Assembly: GCA_016617855.1 (NCBI GenBank)
Contig: JAECUM010012931.1
Span: forward strand, 1-64,000
Source of the DNA: Megalonaias nervosa
Lineage: Eukaryota > Mollusca > Bivalvia > Unionida > Unionidae
Length of the DNA stretch: 64,000 nt
Reading direction: 5' to 3'
The notes below the pieces were generated by a model, which had not been told where the DNA came from, did no database searches, and saw only the letters and a program-made list of their open reading frames with translations. How positions within the stretch are numbered: position 1 is the stretch's first letter; every line of letters starts with the position of its first letter. Of this stretch, positions 51,276 through 64,000 are shown piece after piece. The translations under genes and the position numbers were made by a program.

Positions 51276-52480
51276 ATAGCTATTTACCATGGCGGATTAT
51301 ATGGGAAGGTTTTATCTATTTTGATGTCTTCGATGTACTAATCCAGACAAACTGATCAATTGTACTTGCTAATAGAATTTATTCTGAAGTAAACCCAGAC
51401 AAGGTAATCAAACATTGTTGCTTATCAGATTTATTTGGATGTATCTTTGAAATTAGAATTCCGTAGTCTGAAGCCTGATGGTAGTTATACAAGTCCTAAC
51501 GCCATAACACTGTCATCAAAGATGAGAAACCTCATTACCTTTCCATTTACCCAGGTTATTTATTTTCAGAATTGTGAAATAACGATATATCCCTCTTTCC
51601 ATTTATCTACTTATTTAACAATAGATGAAAAGTTGATGCCATGCATGGTGTGGTTTCTTTTTTGAGACCTAGTTACGTATTGTCCAATCAATGTTATCTA
51701 ACGATTTCAGGAAAATGTGTTCTTCTTATAAAGATACCGGAAAGAACAATTGGCTAAAATTTTGATTTCGTTACGATATCTGTAAAAAAGAAGCGAATCT
51801 GAAAATAATATAAAAAGTTATCAATAAACTTTTATTAGATTTTGAAAGATAATCATGTTTTATTTTGCCGAACCACCAATAGAAGAACTTTATGCCTTTT
51901 TCTAAAGTGATAAAACGAACGACAAGCCCATGTCATGTGTGCATTCTGGAAAGTGTACCTGTTCATTCTAAAGGTAATCTGTAATAAAGACCTTATTAAA
52001 CTCCAGTGTAGAAGTAGAAATATATTAAAACACGCCTAGGTTAATTATCTTTGTCTGGAAGGTGGAAATTTTATTTTTATTCTCAATACATTAATGACAT
52101 GATAACAACTTAACCGATACCGCTAGTGTTGTTTTTAGATCTCCAATAGGTAAAGATCCATGATTTCTTGTAATATATTACTACTTTCAGACTAGTAAAT
52201 ATAAATTACAGTTGGGATTGGAGACCAATATTTGTTCTATTTTTATTTTTGCATAATATTAGGTTTTGAATTACAGTTTTCACCTATCTTGAAATGTTCA
52301 ATATGTGCTCAATAGCATCAACCATGGCTGATGATTTATGGAATAGAGCATTGACCACACAGTGGAGGTTGGACATAAAGACATCGTTGTGTACAGATGT
52401 GCCTGCCCGATTTGACCATGGATTTGACGAGAGAAACAATACTTATACGCCTTTCTTTACAACATAAATCAAGTTTTCTT
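51276..52480. other. Non-coding spacer
   Basis: No gene recognised. The frame 51435-51665 is without a known domain. Confidence 0.5.
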
Positions 52481-52494
52481 CTGATTCTTTCTTT

Positions 52495-53079
52495 ATTCAA
52501 GGAGTTTTACTAGAGGAAGTGAGCATGTCATGATGGGAAATATTTTACTTTGTGTAAGAAAAAGGAGTCTTAGATTGTATAGATTTAATATCAGTCATTA
52601 ATACAAAAACACCTAATAGAACTAAAACCTCTTACTTTTCAAATTACATGACTTTAATGCCTAATAGCATTCCAACAGTCTCAGCTTTTCACTATATCAG
52701 AATGAATGTGTGCATCATACCCTCCAGACAACGAGTATAATAAATTGGAATAATATCTTTGAATGGAAAATTTGCTGATGTCAAATAATGTATGACGTGA
52801 CTATTTGAAATAAGTGATATTTATTTATCACGGAGCAAGACTGTTCTCTACTTCGACATACAAGTTACTTAATTTATAGTATTTTCTTCCGTTAAATAAT
52901 TTTGAATTTCGGTTTCAACAAACAATAATGCAGTCCGTTTCGGTTTTCATCTAGCACCAGGAACCATGCATTGAAATTCGGCACGTTATAATAGATATTT
53001 ACACAAGACGACTACAGGGCATAGGGATTCAGAAAATATCTTAAACTACTGTAACACACTATCGTCACTGACCGGAAAC

Positions 53080-53080
<1 letters not shown>
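52495..53080. repeat. Dispersed 0.6-kb repeat, copy 1
   Basis: Matches 62385-62968 in the same orientation along its length (shared phrases ttactagaggaagtga, aataatgcagtccgtttcgg, ctgtaacacactatcgtca). Both copies are followed by an (AAT)n run. It may be a non-autonomous element or an old segmental duplication. Confidence 0.75.

Positions 53081-53118
<38 letters not shown>
53081..53118. repeat. (AAT)n microsatellite
   Basis: About 12 AAT units between the 0.6-kb repeat and the LINE 3' end. Confidence 0.95.
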
Positions 53119-53121
<3 letters not shown>

Positions 53122-53244
53122 GACTTGATACAGCGCTTAATCTTTAGAAGCGCTAATAGCTTAATAATATTAGTTAAGACTAATATATGACGAAGATTAC
53201 AAACACACGGTGAACTTACAAACAAAACAATGTTGAAAATAATT

Positions 53245-54060
53245 CAAGCTAAGGAAACAGTGGTCGTTTGTGAATAGAGATCACAGTAGAATTTGGTCTA
53301 AGTTCAACAGATAATTTGTTCGAGGTAGCTGTGCCCTGATACGCAAAAGAACGTTGTCTGTTGGACTTCTTTTTGATCGTTGGAATAATGAAGATACGAT
53401 CGTCGGTGTGTGTGTGCGTGTGATTTAGATTTTTAACGTAGCTTTTTAACAATTTTTCAGTCATATCGCTACGATGTCTGCAGTGTGACAGTTTATAGTG
53501 ATGTCTAGCACTGGGGCATCATGCCGCAGACATGTGGCACGATGTCCCACCCAGTCACATTATTCTGACACCAGACCGACCAGTCCTAACACTAACCTCT
53601 TAATGCTGAGCGCCAAGCGAGGTAGCTGTTAGTACCATTTGGTATGACTCGGCCGGGGTTCGAACCCGCGACCTCCCGCATCCGAGGCGGACGATCTAAC
53701 CACTAGGCCACCGGTGCGGTTACGATCGTCGGAAGAGAAGCTGTAGTGGGTGTATACGTGGGTTTAGTCAGAAAGGTACTTTGGACGGGAGGCAATTCAC
53801 GGGACGTAACATAGAAAACTGATTTTTATTTTTGTTTGATTCAGGAACGAACGGGTAGCCAGTGGAAAATACAGAGGAGCTGGGGGAATGTTCGTTCCAT
53901 GAACTACAAGAATGATCCGAGCAGCTATGTTTAAAACTTTTTGAAGTTTCCTTAGTAGACACTGAGATGAACAAGATAGAAGAGAAATGCAATATTCCAG
54001 TCTAAAAAGTACTAAGTAACATACAAGTGTTTTAGTGGCATCAGCTGAGTAAAATTGCAA
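53245..54060 (-). pseudogene. LINE reverse-transcriptase C-terminus (L2/CR1-like), split by a SINE
   Basis: Minus-strand blocks typical of the region after the RT domain of L2/CR1-group LINEs: DATKTLVCYLVLFRLEYCIS and LLRKLQKVLNIAARII (54040-53930), then, beyond an inserted SINE, DDRIFIIPTIKKKSNRQRSF and AYQGTATSNKLSVELR (53400-53290). The chain is otherwise nearly free of stops, so the LINE is only moderately old. Confidence 0.75.
53407..53720 (-). mobile_element. tRNA-derived SINE with 12-bp target duplication
   Basis: Flanked by tacgatcgtcgg at 53395-53406 and 53721-53732. The minus-strand head has box A (GGCCTAGTGGTTA) and box B (GGGTTCGAACCCC), followed by a ~200-bp body and a (CA)n-type tail. 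It interrupts the LINE coding region. The long target duplication is as expected for LINE-driven insertion. Confidence 0.85.
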
Positions 54061-56640
54061 TGAAGGTGATGCGTTTCAGTTCCAGAGATGCCATCTTGCA
54101 TACGTTCTTGACATTTTGGTGCACTGGGAGCGTTCTCTCAAGGGTGACACATAGGTTTCATACTAATTATGTGAATTCATGTTGGTGCTGCTGATATTTA
54201 TTGCTTGAGGTAAAGGATGGAAATGAGAACGCATTTGTGTGGTGATCAGATTGGCTTCAATCTTAAAATCATTCATCTGCAGTATGACTTGAACCATTTT
54301 AAGAATGCATTAAGTGTAGTAATATAACATTGCCTCGCGGTCAAATGCTGTAGGAGTGGAAAATTCCAACAATCCAAAATAAAGACAATTGTATTGACTG
54401 CTTTGAGAAGGGCAGCGTGGGTACTGTGGCGAGGGCGATATTCCTACTGTATATTGTTACATGTTGAGTGAAGCAAATGAATTGGAGTTTAACCATAAAA
54501 TGTTTCCGATTTAAACAATATTAATGACATTCGTAACGGTCTCTGATCATGTAGATAGCATACACTGAAGTATTGCACTTGATTCAAGGTGAAAAGAATG
54601 AGTACGCGTTTACTCTTCACTTTAATTTCCAGTAACGATAGCTTTATCCATTACATCGAATGCATATATATTCATCCATCACTAATTCATATAAAACTAT
54701 CACCGTGATTTACATTTACTGAACACATCGATTCGAAATCAAATCTTATCGAGCGTTTGTCATTAATTGTTATGAGACACCCATCTTTCTCTCGTATCAA
54801 CTTACCTCACGTCATTTTCCATAGGTTGGAAGCTTGTAGCCCAGTCGTATATGTTGTACCTTCTGCTATTTCTTTTTTCTCTGTCTCTTTCATGAAACTA
54901 ATCCCATTTGTACAAAAGGTGTCTACACAAAATACATTTATTCTTCTGCGATGTGGGTCTTCGTCCCGACAATGTTTCTGAGGAATCGCCAGCTTCTACG
55001 GGAACAGCCACTGTTGTTCGAATACTTTATTCCTTGCAGCCGACAGTTTTCAAAATCCTAAAGATTGACTTCGATGTATACCCAAATGTTTGACAGTACA
55101 TTATGGATCAGAAAAAATTGTTTTTGCAAGGACTTAAATTCCCTAAGGTTTCTTTGAATTTTGAAGGGTCTTTCATGTTATACAGTATTGCTCCTTTAAT
55201 ACAAACGAGATAATATGCCCATACCAACGTTCCTTTGATAAATTTTACCATTTCCGCCAGTGAAATTGTGAAAGTTATGAACATAACTACGGAAACTTAA
55301 AAGGAAATAAACTGCAGCATCGAGACGGGAATATGCCAATTTTACTTATTGGCGAATTTAGATTATGCTCTGAAATATCTATGGAAGTAAAACTGATGGT
55401 TTCATTATGAACAACTGCTTTATCATACCTAACGTATCAACATGATTCAACCACGTGTAGAAAATCTACAGTTTGCAAATAGTATGTAGAAAGCTTTAGT
55501 AAAGCATATTGTCTTGTACAACATTACAATTGTTTTAATGAAGAAAAATATGAATCAATAGACTGCACTTGAGAGCTTTTCAACGCGAATCATTTTAAAG
55601 TTATGAGCAAGGTGTCGAGTGTGTGCAATAAAATCTGATTGTGCAAAGTTAGGAGACACACACATCTCTAATTTAGATTGATGGTACCACTTTTGATCGA
55701 TCCGATCCTCTCCATGGTATAAGCACGAAGGCGTAATATAATATTTCACTATCATGCTGCGATAAACTTTACTGAATGGAAGAAAAGGAGTGGCAAATGG
55801 TATTTTATGTTATGCGTTATAACTGATTTTAAAACCTTCGATTACAATTGTGTTTGAAAACATTACTATGAATTAAATAGTACATAACTTGTATGAACAT
55901 TTCTCTCCATTAAGTTTTAGATTCAATGTTATGAAGTCATTTTCATATAATATTTCATCGTAGTTGAGAATAAAGTCAAGATTTGGTTCAAAAACTTGCT
56001 CAGCTCCAATTTCCTAAAAACGATGCCTGGCGTAAGATTTAACAGCGATCACACTGCGTTAATCTAAGGCATTTGCACATCCCACCCATTTTGAATTCGC
56101 TATTTTGAATATATTGTCACGCAAGAACCAACATGTGATGCTCATATAGGGTTAGGGTTGTGTCTAAAATTATCAAATGTTTTTCTGATAAGGTTGAAAC
56201 GTACGGTAAGCCGTATGACCTGATGCATTTTTATCCCGTGGAAATCACTGCTTTACTCTGAAACAACGCAAATTAAATCCAGAAACATTTTTTTTTTTAC
56301 TTTAAAATACTTGTTTTGACTTTAAGAAGGGTCATATACGTTAAATGTATACATCACTGTCGTTTCCTAACTTTAAGGAGTTTGACCGACAGTCAAGTTG
56401 ACCAAACTCGTGAAATCAAGTATCTGTCATCAGCAATACTGGCGTTTAAAAATGCACCGTTTAACTGTAGGTGATAAATAGATGGTTTTGCTTTCGGCTA
56501 AGGCCCTAAATTAATAAAAGAGCTCTCGCTATGGAAACAGAAACCAGAGTAACACTGCGGCGGGAGGAATGTGTCAAGCATACGAGGAAACAGAAGCTAT
56601 GACGGGTGAAGACAAAACCCGCAAGGAATCCTCTTCCCGA
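54061..56640. other. Non-coding spacer
   Basis: 2.6 kb in which I see no gene or clear repeat. Confidence 0.5.
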
Positions 56641-56669
56641 GAACTGATTTCATGACACCTAGTACTACA

Positions 56670-57728
56670 ATCAACACTGAATGATGGAATGTAAGGACTT
56701 TTTATCAGACTAGGAAACTGGAACAGGTTTTCCAGGAAATGCATCAGGACAGGTTGTCTGCTATGCATCACAGGAGGCAGATGGATAAGAGCAGCGAAAA
56801 GAAACCTGGCAACTGAAGACCCCATACTATAGTCAGGCAGAAAAGATGACCAACATCGAGAAGGCGTACACCTAGGCATTTAGAAACAACTAAACAAGAC
56901 ATTTCCACAGTCAAAACCCATCAACGAACAAATGATGTATGCCAGATTCAACTCAAAGTTCGCTAAGATATAATCCTTACCTGCTATACTCTTACAGAAG
57001 AGGCTAACGATGAGGAGAAATAACATTTCACCGACAGCTTGCATTTAGCTGTTGAAGCAACACTAGAGCATCGCGTGCAACTCATGGTTGGAGATTTTAA
57101 GTCACGATCATGAGGTTCAGTCTACACAAACAGGGAACAACTCACAAGTAGACACAAAATGGGACCAACAAAAGAAAACGGTGAAAAACTGTTTGACCTC
57201 TGTGAAAACGGTGACCTCCTTACACGAGTTTTTTGGGTTTTGATCATTAGCAAATCAACAGGATGGCATGAAAGTCTCCGAATTACAAGGAAGAAATGCA
57301 GATAGACCATGTGATGATCAACGGAAAGTGGAGTCACTCCTTCCAAGATGTACGAGACAAGAGGCATTCTGATGTAAGCAGCAAGCACAGTTTGTTGGTA
57401 CTCAAGTTAGCCCTTACTCTGGTAAAGGACAAAATTTTGGGAGAAGAAATGTTTTTCAGCATTGCCAAAGATTCCTACGTCCGGTAAAAGTTCAAAGTTA
57501 TCATCAAGAACGAAGTCAGCATACTTTGCGATGAGAATGAAATGACCATCAATTGTTGCAACGTAGTTTATGCAAACCACTGGAGAAATCGTTCTCCGCT
57601 GTAAGAAAGTGCATAATGATGAATGGCTCTCGCAGTTAATCTGGGATGTTATTGAAAACAATAAAACTGATTAAGAAATGCCTTCAAGAAGTTAAATCAC
57701 CCATATGAAAGACAAGAGTTCTCAAGAG
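56670..57728 (+). pseudogene. LINE endonuclease (APE-type) region, decayed
   Basis: Plus-strand blocks match an APE-type endonuclease of a second LINE family: WNVRTFYQTRKLEQVFQE (56681-56735), NERMMYARFNSKFAK (about 56920-56970), LMVGDFKS (57083-57106) and QIDHVMINGKWSHSFQDVRD (57299-57358). Several stops and shifts. The gene resumes at 58650 after an inserted LTR and again at 59.94 kb. Confidence 0.75.
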
Positions 57729-58646
57729 TGTTACGTATATGTAATTAAATTGCTTGTGTGTTAGTTTTAAAATTCTTTTTTATTTTATTTTTGTTTCATT
57801 ACATTTTATTGTAGTGATTATTTTCATGGGATTCGAAATTCTTTTTCATTAATTCTGTTCATCTAAGACGTAAAACGTGTTACATTTGCAATATTTTTTA
57901 GTTCACCTTGGTCCACGGTAGTGTAAGCGCTACACGAAAACGATTGGCTTTTGCCAACGTCATTTCGTTTAGTCAGAATAAACAGTGTTTATTTTTAAAT
58001 TTGTTTCAGAGTGATAGTAGATAGGGGTTCTTTCTACGTGACGAATTGCATTTTTGCTATTGCGTTGTTCAAATGTTAAGAGACCACGTTATCTATCTCG
58101 CGAGAACGGGATGATAATTAGGGTGAATATATAACCCTTTCTGAGCGCTCGTCAGTGAGTTGTATTTTAGAAACCTAGAAGGCTGGATAGGTTTTTTATT
58201 GTTGAAACTAGATTGTGTTCTTGAAGTTCATTTCTTTTTGGATTTTAATAATTTATTCTCTAGAAAACCTTACGAGTGTACTGTTTTATAAATTCTGGGA
58301 GAAAGAAATTCAGTGGAAATTTATTCTGGAATTATTCGGAAACAAAAACTGTGATTCAATTGAGGAATTGTTGCTATTTGTACATGGACCACATCTCACG
58401 TCATCGCCTTCCATATATGAACGTCGTCGAGATTCGAACCTGGACTCTAAAAGAAATATTTAGTCATAGGACTTGTATTTTCTTTCATTCTTGGGATTAA
58501 ATTTTGGATTATATTCACAAACCGTAAGTCCTATTTTCCAATATTTACATTGTTTTCTAGGGAAATAAATTATTTTGTTAAAATATACAAAGCTTGTTGT
58601 CTTCACTCTTTTCTCTTGTTATTATTGTACGAGCCTACACGTAACA
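57729..58646 (+). mobile_element. Solo LTR, 918 bp, inserted in the LINE
   Basis: TGTTACGTATATG...CCTACACGTAACA, collinear with the inverted copy 50357-51275. Flanks are agag (left) and aaag (right), a slightly mismatched 4-bp target duplication. A GAAATAAATT polyadenylation-like signal lies near the end. Confidence 0.85.
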
Positions 58647-58649
58647 AAA

Positions 58650-58770
58650 GTAATTTGGTAAGAAAGAGAACTGAAGCACGTAGCAAGAAGTGACAAATGG
58701 CACCATATTGAACAGTTCGCTACAGAAGCAGAACAGCAGCAGAGAGTGCAAATTTCTGTCGACCTATAAA
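58650..58770 (+). pseudogene. LINE linker segment continuing after the LTR
   Basis: ELKHVARSDKWHHIEQFATE and AEQQQRVQ resemble the linker between endonuclease and RT in the same LINE type. This confirms that the LTR landed inside the LINE reading frame. Confidence 0.6.
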
Positions 58771-59930
58771 GAGCATATTAATTTGGGCAGGTGAACGATT
58801 AATTAGATTTATGGGGACAGGTGCGTGTTTAAATCACTATACTGCAATGATTTTTAATGCTTGTGTCGAAAGAGTAAGTGATTCTTAATTAAGCCTTCGT
58901 TTATTTAACAGTTAGACATACTGGAAGGAAAGGTTAACTTCGATCTTTGTACATAAAATGTCAGAGTTGAAATTGTTCAGAATCAGTATTTGGAAATCTA
59001 GAGGTCAGGCGGACCGCAATTTTGGCGCCTAGTTATAAAAGGCGGTAGTTATATTTAATCCGGATTGGTTACACTAAATAAGGGGCGTGGTTCCCACACG
59101 AAATTTCTTGGTTTTAATATGCCCCATCGCAAAAATTTAGTCAGTCTACGTTTTTCTGCAAGACAGAAACAAAATATAGGAGACTCCGAGTTTGAATTTA
59201 GAAAAGATTCTCTCGTAAAACAATTATCCAAAGGACCAGATGTCAAGGTTGAAAGCACTAGGGGAAATAGCTCCACTGACGTATCCACGTACCTACTTAT
59301 CCAAGTATCTAAGTATCTACGTACTTACGTATCCACCTACCCACACAAAGTTCGAGGGCCGAAAGAGGCGAGACAATAGAGAGTTTGGAGAAGATAAAAG
59401 TGAAAAGGACCTAGAAGAACAACCACAGTGAAGTTGGAATGAACCGGAAATAAGCAGGTTATGAAGTTATACAAGGTAATGACTTAAGATTGTTCACTCG
59501 ATTCTATGATGAACCAATTCTATCATTTAAAACAGATCGGCTATTTATATAAGTATATTTGTGTTTGAAATTCAGTGAATGATTTATTTCAATAAGAAGT
59601 GTATCTTCCTAATGTAATGTATTATCACAGTTGTTTATGTAATTGATTAAATTGTTGTCTTTCATGTGCGAGGGGTCGTGTCATTCTGTTTTATATATCT
59701 GCTCAGATCTCTGTTTATTCCACCTATAAATTTCACACTTTATATTGATATTTACTCGATCCGGGCAACAATATCGAGGGCGATCACCCTCTAGATAACG
59801 ATAACCCAATAAAGCGGACACCTTGTAAGAAGATACAATCCGTCAAAGCAATACAACCCCAACCCCCCACAGACTGCTCCTGGGTAAGACGGCATGTATA
59901 CAGATATTCTGAATTCGGAAGATACAGAAA
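58771..59930. other. Insertion of unknown origin within the LINE
   Basis: About 1.16 kb separate the linker from the RT block, and no part reads as LINE protein. It includes a small degenerate minisatellite at about 59282-59345 (units like gtatctacgtac). The frame 59065-59379 (+) is open for 104 codons but its last third is that repeat. I cannot identify it. Confidence 0.45.
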
Positions 59931-59939
59931 CCCCAGAGA

Positions 59940-61200
59940 TCCTTTGACAAATATTCCAAAAACGTCTGAACTTAGGGACTGTAACAGGAGACGCATCACC
60001 CTGCTATCCATTACTAACAAGGCCTTCAGCAGAATCATTCTCAAGAGAATCATCATCGCAGCTGATGACCTCATCAGAAAGGAACAAGGTTGTTTGAGGA
60101 TAAGAGACTCCTGTATTGACCAGATTTTCAGCATCTACCAGAAGCTAGCACAAACACCTGAATGAAATAATACCATCAACAGCAACTTCGTAGACTCCGA
60201 ACAGGCATTTGATAGTTTTCAATGGAACTTCTTTTGAACAATGGCTCGGTTTTATGGTATCCCACTGAACTTTATAAACATCATCATATTTCTGTATCAA
60301 GACTTCATAATCTAAAGCCATCAACAAAGGGCATCTCGCAGACAGATTCAGTGTCAACACAGGCGTGAAACAAGGCTGTATCTTTGTAATTTTTATTTTC
60401 ACCCTTGCCATCGACTGGCTGGTGAAAGAGACAACTGTGGACGGATAAAGATAAATTAGGTAAACCCTCTGGAATACCTGGACTACGCCGATGACATTAG
60501 TCTGTTTTCATGCAGATATAAAGATATGAAAGAAATGATTGATAGACACAATGAGTCAGACAAAGATTGGACTGAAAGTAAACAGTAAGAAAACCAAATT
60601 AATGAGGAAAAATCAACAATCCTCTCCCTGTGAATAACGAAACAATTTAGGCGGTAGGAAAGTTCATGAACCTTAGAAGGAAAGGGTCACCAGACGAAAA
60701 CTCAGAAAAAGAAGTGGCAATCATAATTAGCAAAGGAAATAAAGCCTCTAGAATACTGGAATACAACCTGCAGTCCAAACAACATGGACTGAAGCCCAAG
60801 CTGAGGATTTACTGACTCAATATCATCAGTGCTGCTGTACGGCTCTGAATGCTGGAAGCTAATATGAAGAATAGCACAAAGCTTGAACTCTTCCAAAACA
60901 TGTGCTTGATGAAGATTCTAAGCAATAATGAAGATCTTCATTAAAGGATAGAATCAACATTTATTGTTCACATAAAGAAAAGATGATGTTAGTGGCTAGG
61001 ACATGTATGGTGAGTGTCACTGTATGCACCGCCCAGGACAACTCGCCTTGGACCCCGGACGGGAAAGGAGGGGACGGTCCAAAGAGACGTTGAAGACTAT
61101 AGAGAAAGAGGTATAGCAGTGTGATCTTACCTGGAACGCCATTTATTTTAAGGCTGCAGACCGTCAACAGTGACGTTCACGTCGAAGCTTTATGTGCTGT
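59940..61200 (+). pseudogene. LINE reverse transcriptase and C-terminus, decayed
   Basis: RT blocks in order: RRRITLLSITNKAFSRIILK (59992-60051), DQIFSIYQKLAQ, NFVDSEQAFDSF, and the catalytic-type LDYADDIS (about 60479-60502). The C-terminal region with the HRPGQLALDPGREGRGRSKE block (about 61030-61089) matches the end of this LINE group. Multiple stops. Confidence 0.8.
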
Positions 61201-61678
61201 CTGAGGCACTACGAGGGACAAGTGATGTACTTAAATGGATTTATCCGAAAATAGTTCCGAGATACTCAAATGATTCTTTCAGGGATAGTCATGAGCGTTG
61301 AATCTGGTGAAACGTGAACAAAAAGTTTTCTCATTTGTTGCAGAATTATACACTAATATCCACATATCGCAAAGTTAGAATATCATATCACAATTTGCTA
61401 TTAGAGGTTTCAGGAGCGTCTTCTTTTCAAACTTGTTTTGTTCCGTACAGTTATTTTTGAACGGTTTTTTTTTTTTTCACATGAAAAGGTAACTGCTTTT
61501 GTCAACTTTGTACTTTTGTATTCGTCTTTCACACAACAATCATCTAAGGATCAAAATTTGTTCTTCGAAGAGAGATACAAAAAATCTTTAGTTGCAATTT
61601 GAAATGCTTTATTACACTGCAAAAATACGCATGCAATAATAGTTTGTACATGTATGGTCTTAGGGATTAACATGCTGG

Positions 61679-61683
<5 letters not shown>

Positions 61684-61727
<44 letters not shown>
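61684..61727. repeat. (GA)n microsatellite
   Basis: 22 GA units. Confidence 0.95.
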
Positions 61728-61732
<5 letters not shown>

Positions 61733-62384
61733 ACGGCCCGTAGGCAGTGCCGTAATTTGCAACAGGTGTATAACTAATCACAAATTTCATTCCCTTGGCT
61801 CATCTGTTATTCTCACATGCCCTCATCAAAATGTCGCATGGTACCTTTCTAAAGTATTGTGTCAGTAAAAGTATTGTAACCAAAGAAGGAACGCTGTTCA
61901 GCAATTTAGCATTAATGCATTATAGGATAGATTTGTTTGCATTTTCATTGAGTAAAATATGGTTCTTTCTTCGCTATATCCTGATTCATTCGTTTAAACC
62001 AATGCAAGGCATTGCTACTCAATTCTGAATGGGAGAAGTATCAAAATGTATTTATCCTGGAAGAAAACACATATGAATCGTACCTCAATGATTAAATAGT
62101 TTTTCAACATTTCCATATCCAAGCCATCATCAGGAAATTGACATAATCCTTTCCTTACCCACTGCATTTCTTAGTCGAACGATGCAAAAGCAAATATTTA
62201 TTCATCAAAAGCAAAGACATCATATTCTAAAATCGTTCTTATTTCTTCGTTTGCATTTTAATTTTCTCAATATTGCATTAAGAGATAAAAATGTTTAAAT
62301 TTTCCTGCAGATGTTAGCATGTGTTTCCCATAAGTAAATTTGGTTTAAAGAAGTATTTATTTGACTATAGTATTGATAGATTTG

Positions 62385-62968
62385 AAGAGCTTTACTAGAG
62401 GAAGTGAACATGTCAAAGATGAGAAACATTGTACCTTGTGTAGGATAAGTGAGACTTAAGTTATGTAAATTTCATTTCAGTAATTAATACCATTCTGATA
62501 CCAAATCACTTAGTGGGACTAAAACATTGCTTTTCAACTTAATGACTTTAATGCATAACAACATTCAAACAAATTCAGTTTTTCACTTTATCAGAATGAC
62601 AACATTGTGCATTATACCCTTCAGTACAATCAGACAACTGAATTGGAATGTAATTTGGAACATCATTTTTTTTATGTCTAATAATGTTTTACATGACCAT
62701 TTGAAATGAATCATATTTATCATTGAAAAGATTGTTCCCGATTTCCTATAGCTACATATAAGTGACTTAATGTATGGGATTCCTGTACCTACATTACTTT
62801 GAATTTTGGCTTCTAAAAATAATAATGCAGTCCGTTTCGGTTGTAATCTAACCCCAGAAAGCAAGCAGTGAAATCCGGCAAGTTATCATAGACATTTGCA
62901 CAAGCTGACTATAGGGCATACGGTCGCATATCTGAAAATGCTGTAACACACTATCGTCATTGACCGGA
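62385..62968. repeat. Dispersed 0.6-kb repeat, copy 2
   Basis: Second copy of the 52495-53080 repeat, same orientation, with moderate divergence and small indels throughout. Confidence 0.75.
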
Positions 62969-62969
62969 A

Positions 62970-63022
<53 letters not shown>
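62969..63022. repeat. (AAT)n microsatellite
   Basis: About 17 AAT units, occupying the same position relative to the 0.6-kb repeat as at 53081. Confidence 0.95.
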
Positions 63023-63023
<1 letters not shown>

Positions 63024-63492
63024 TCTGCCCCCCCCCCTTCCCCTCTCGTGCATAAGGGACAAACAAACGCAAAAATCTGGAGTGAGAGAGAAAAAAGAAC
63101 TTGGGTTGGATGAAAACCTTGAAATTGAACTTACACCAAATAGCCTACAAGAATATGGTTCGTCGTAACGGTACGTGTGCACTTTCCTTGGGATTCTTCT
63201 ACAGTATTTAAATAATTAATGATGCAAAGTTGCGAGCTCTGTCGACATTGTACGATAAATTTCTCGGTTACGTGGTACACATACTGTGATGTATTTAATG
63301 CATTGTTGTTTCTGTTGTTGTTTCTTAAACTTAGTATAATGTTTTTAAAAATATCTTATTATTAATTAAATATGAAAATGTCCAAAGACCCCCTTCTCTT
63401 TTCTTTTCTTTTTCTTCTTCTCTTCTTCTCACACATCCCACGATATCTCTGGACTTATGAATGATGGTAAAAGCTAAGTCAAACCGACCAGA

Positions 63493-63545
<53 letters not shown>
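63493..63545. repeat. (GA)n microsatellite
   Basis: About 26 GA units. Confidence 0.95.
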
Positions 63546-63548
<3 letters not shown>

Positions 63549-63739
63549 ATGGTCTGTAGTAGTGTTATTAAAGCAAAATAATGAATTACATCAACTATAA
63601 ATATATTAAAATATTTTAGTTACTTCTTGTTGGTTCGTCATTTTGCTTAGTTTTTATTCCACATTAATTTCCATGCGCCGGTACGTGAATGGCTGAACGT
63701 TCATGCGAATGGCGTAGTTAACCATGTGTTTGTAGTGCT

Positions 63740-64000
63740 TGTTACGTGTAGGCTAGTACAAAAGTAACAAAAGAAAAGAGTGAAGTCAACAAGCTTTGTA
63801 AATTTTAACAACATAATTTATTTCCCTAGAAAACAAGATAAAAATATGAAATAGGACTTAAGGTTTGTGAATATAATCCAAAAATTAATCCTAGATTTGA
63901 AAAATATAAGTCCTATCACCAAACAGTTCTAATTGAATCCAGGTTCGAATCTCTATGAAATTCCAATATAGAAGGCGATGACGTCAGATGAGGTCGTTGT
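63740..64000 (-). mobile_element. LTR of the same family, cut by the window end
   Basis: TGTTACGTGTAGGCTAGTAC and the following 260 bp match the start of 50357-51275 closely (aacaagctttgtaaatttta, tccaggttcgaatctc). It continues beyond the window. Confidence 0.85.

Overview
This window looks like nuclear DNA of a marine invertebrate, most likely a mollusc. The evidence is AT-rich DNA dense in microsatellites, tRNA-derived SINEs with a metazoan-type central domain, LINE relics, solo LTRs, and several generations of Polinton/Maverick (adintovirus-like) DNA. I found no intact ordinary host gene. The host assignment is inference, and all calls come from reading the sequence without database searches.

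Region 1 (1-6875) is non-coding and repeat-rich: microsatellites, a 142-bp foldback, a 41-bp tandem array, a degenerate 24-bp array, and a degenerate ~46-bp array that ends where the large element begins.

Region 2 (about 6876-26060) is the main object: a nearly complete Polinton/Maverick-like endogenous virus. Its ~135-bp terminal inverted repeats lie at 7191-7324, 21673-21807 and (duplicated) 24782-24916. From left to right it carries an A32-type packaging ATPase (-), a parvovirus-type phospholipase A2 protein (+), a DDE integrase (+), a very large replication protein (-) that fuses a family-B polymerase palm, an SF1 helicase and an HNH nuclease, a Cys-rich zinc protein (+) and an HNH homing-type endonuclease (+). 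A long leftward virion block follows: a small protein, penton-like protein, membrane protein, phage-fibre-like protein, adenain-like protease, LTxxQ minor protein, double-jelly-roll major capsid protein, second minor virion protein and coiled-coil protein. The right 3.1 kb (part of the capsid gene through the right end) is tandemly duplicated, but divergence between the copies is concentrated in a capsid segment and in part of the coiled-coil gene. Nine reading-frame breaks were found, all in A/T mononucleotide runs and none caused by a substitution stop. This suggests either a very young element or homopolymer errors in the assembly. Genes start directly behind all-A/T leaders (TATAATG-like), which suggests a shared compact promoter.

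Region 3 (26 kb to 50 kb) is a graveyard of older elements. It holds an inverted relic of the coiled-coil gene (26.1 kb), two decayed copies of an orphan gene family (30.5-31.96 kb and 36.5-36.8 kb), a C-terminal fragment of a different Polinton polymerase (33.2-34.0 kb), and a long decayed polymerase of a third Polinton lineage (42.2-46.0 kb) split by a solo LTR with an exact 4-bp target duplication. A protease relic of that element lies at 47.9 kb. Around it sit four small decayed reading frames, each followed by a sequence like the stem-loop plus purine-rich downstream element used for 3' processing of replication-dependent histone mRNAs (39.75, 40.57, 48.83 and 49.80 kb). I find these the most unexpected signals outside the main element.

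Region 4 (50-64 kb) has solo LTRs of the same family (50.4-51.3, 57.7-58.6 and 63.7-64.0 kb), two LINE relics (53.2-54.1 kb minus; 56.7-61.2 kb plus, the latter split by an LTR and other DNA), a tRNA-derived SINE with a 12-bp target duplication, and a 0.6-kb dispersed repeat present twice.
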